From Domibacillus indicus (GTDB lineage: Bacteria; Bacillota; Bacilli; Bacillales; Domibacillaceae), in contig NZ_LAJB01000005.1 in assembly GCF_000970685.1 (NCBI RefSeq), positions 1-64,000 on the forward strand: 64,000 bases of DNA, written 5' to 3'. The position numbers and the translations under genes were made by a program. Below, in pieces: positions 62,727-64,000 of the stretch. The notes beneath the pieces are model-generated. The model searched no databases and was not told the origin of the DNA. It saw only the letters and a list, made by a program, of their open reading frames with translations. Position 1 is the first letter of the stretch; every line of letters begins with the position of its first letter.

Positions 62727-64000
62727 TTAATTCCAGGCAGATTGAAGTTTCCATGTTTCAAAACGATCTATTTGGGCCTTTCCACCCTTTGAAAAAACAT
62801 TAAATTGGGTACTTTGAGCATCCGGGAAAATCCGATTGGTAATGACTTGTTCTCCATCGTTTATAAAGACCTCAACTGATGTAGTATCCATAAAAATGCG
62901 AAGGTTGATCTTTCCATCCTTTTCAACCAGCGGTGCTTTGCTAATCCCTTTTTCTCCGATTCCAGAATATTCCCGATCCATTACAATTTCTTTCTTGTCC
63001 AGATCAAGCAAAATTTCTGTTTTTTCTTTTCCATCTTGCGAACATCTTAGCTGAATACCAAAAACAGAAGCATCTGTTTCCTTTACATTAACATCAATGA
63101 TGGTCTCAGAAACTGGTTCGTAGGAGTTGCTTATTACACGAAGATCCGTTACTTCAAAATTCGATAAATTGTAATAATCTGTTCTTAATGTTTTTAATTC
63201 ATCCATAGGCTTTTGCTTTAGAATATTGCCGGATTCTATAACAAGTTCTCTTGGAATGGTCATTGCTCCAGCCCAGCCATGTTCCTGGGAAGGCATTTTT
63301 GTCAGCCATTTTTCCATCCAGCCAATCATAATTCTCCGGCCTTTCTCATCAATCAGCGTCTGCGGCGCATAAAAATCGAAACCATAATCTAATGTTTTAT
63401 AGCTTTTCTGTGTGAAGATCCCCTGATCATAATCCATATCACCAACAACATAAAATGGCTTTTCATTCTGAGTGCCATACATCGGTGAAACAATTAAAAC
63501 GTGGGTATCATTGATCGGGAATAAATCCGGGCACTCCCACATGTCTCCTTGAGTGCCGTCACTTTCAGCAGTCACGCCTTTGTATTCCCAGTTCTTTAAA
63601 TCTTTTGAAACATATAAGACAGCTTTTCCCTTGCCGTCTTTCTTTGTGCCAACAACCATGTACCATTTGTCCTCATGTTTCCAGACTTTCGGATCTCTAA
63701 AATCAGGCGACCCATCGACTGGAAATTGAGCAATGACAGGATTTTGTTCGTATTTTTCAAAAGACACACCGTCTTTGCTTGTTGCAATACATTGAACCTG
63801 CATAGGTGAATTTCCATCTACGTGCCCTGTGTAAATCAAAACGAGATCATTGCCGTCTACCACAGCACTTCCTGAAAAACAGCCATAACCCTGCACATCT
63901 CCAGAATCATAGGGCTCAGACGGCGCTAGCGCAACAGGTAAGTGCTCCCAATGAACCAAATCCCGGCTTTTGGCATGCCCCCAGTGCATAGGTCCCCATT
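62727..64000 (-). CDS. GH32 sucrose-6-phosphate hydrolase/invertase-type enzyme (partial, N-terminus outside window)
   Basis: The window holds about the last 424 codons; the frame is open through the edge with GPMHWGHAKSRDLVHWEHLP, so the N-terminal WMNDPNG region with the nucleophile Asp is outside. Visible GH32 motifs are FSGSAVV, the stabilising Asp in FRDPKVW, the acid/base Glu in WECPDLF and the C-terminal beta-sandwich starting near KPMDELKTLR. It hydrolyses sucrose-6-phosphate or fructosides to yield fructose. No signal can be judged. The fructokinase gene follows. Confidence 0.9.
   Translation of the reverse strand, partial: WGPMHWGHAKSRDLVHWEHLPVALAPSEPYDSGDVQGYGCFSGSAVVDGNDLVLIYTGHVDGNSPMQVQCIATSKDGVSFEKYEQNPVIAQFPVDGSPDFRDPKVWKHEDKWYMVVGTKKDGKGKAVLYVSKDLKNWEYKGVTAESDGTQGDMWECPDLFPINDTHVLIVSPMYGTQNEKPFYVVGDMDYDQGIFTQKSYKTLDYGFDFYAPQTLIDEKGRRIMIGWMEKWLTKMPSQEHGWAGAMTIPRELVIESGNILKQKPMDELKTLRTDYYNLSNFEVTDLRVISNSYEPVSETIIDVNVKETDASVFGIQLRCSQDGKEKTEILLDLDKKEIVMDREYSGIGEKGISKAPLVEKDGKINLRIFMDTTSVEVFINDGEQVITNRIFPDAQSTQFNVFSKGGKAQIDRFETWKLQSAWN

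Overview
The window looks like chromosomal DNA of a Bacillaceae bacterium (low G+C Firmicute). It has strong AGGAGG-type ribosome binding sites, frequent GTG and TTG starts, LexA boxes of the Bacillus CGAAC...GTTCG type, CcpA cre-like sites, YolD/UvrX-type genes, a Crh/HPr-like protein, HssRS/HrtAB, and a secreted alpha-amylase closely resembling the Priestia (Bacillus) megaterium enzyme as I remember it. The species cannot be named from this alone. No rRNA, tRNA or CRISPR array was seen.

Region 1 (about 1-10.9 kb) is accessory DNA. It holds a YolD gene followed by a truncated UvrX remnant and, divergently, a two-gene unit encoding a WYL-like mini-protein and a LexA DNA-binding domain without its peptidase. 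Next is a very AT-rich three-gene operon matching the architecture of the Detocs anti-phage system: a TPR-like/HATPase sensor (DtcA), a stand-alone receiver (DtcB) and a receiver fused to a nucleoside-phosphorylase domain (DtcC). A small membrane protein is divergent from it. An IS3 remnant, a tyrosine recombinase and a double-HTH DNA-binding protein follow.

Region 2 (11.2-17.6 kb) is a minus-strand sorbitol operon: SorC regulator, GutM, the PTS EIIC, EIIBC and EIIA subunits, sorbitol-6-phosphate dehydrogenase, a fructose-6-phosphate aldolase/transaldolase-like enzyme and a Cof-type HAD phosphatase. Terminator-like hairpins lie before the last two genes.

Region 3 (17.6-28.5 kb) is a minus-strand catabolic cluster bracketed by two directly repeated copies of about 0.8 kb, each carrying a DUF3967-type gene (left copy frameshifted). 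It encodes a YheO/DauR-like regulator, an SDR, an NCS1 permease, an M20 amidohydrolase, a dihydropyrimidinase/hydantoinase, an NAD-dependent epimerase/dehydratase and a RidA protein. The substrate is probably a hydantoin, dihydropyrimidine or related ureide.

Region 4 (28.7-36.4 kb) has a coupled pair of unknown ORFs and a type I restriction-modification locus (hsdR, a half-size HsdS-like gene, hsdM, hsdS).

Region 5 (36.8-42.1 kb) has a chemoreceptor co-transcribed with an orphan sugar-binding lipoprotein and an AAC(3)-family acetyltransferase lying between two IS4/IS231-like end relics. A topB fragment and a MITE-like inverted repeat follow.

Region 6 (42.2-54.1 kb) is a maltodextrin locus. 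The minus strand carries binding protein, two permeases, neopullulanase-type glucosidase, a LacI regulator with a one-base frameshift, an oxidoreductase/ThuA/oxidoreductase set and an HPr-like protein with Glu at position 15. A secreted alpha-amylase is divergent. Several operator-like palindromes and cre-like sites lie in the shared 466-bp intergenic region.

Region 7 (54.5-59.1 kb) is a haem-stress locus (HrtB, HrtA, HssR, HssS) plus a small membrane protein whose promoter carries a second HssR-type direct repeat.

Region 8 (59.4-64 kb) has an inactivated IS256-family element, a maltose-type O-acetyltransferase, a fructokinase and the 3' part of a GH32 sucrose-6-phosphate hydrolase cut by the window edge.
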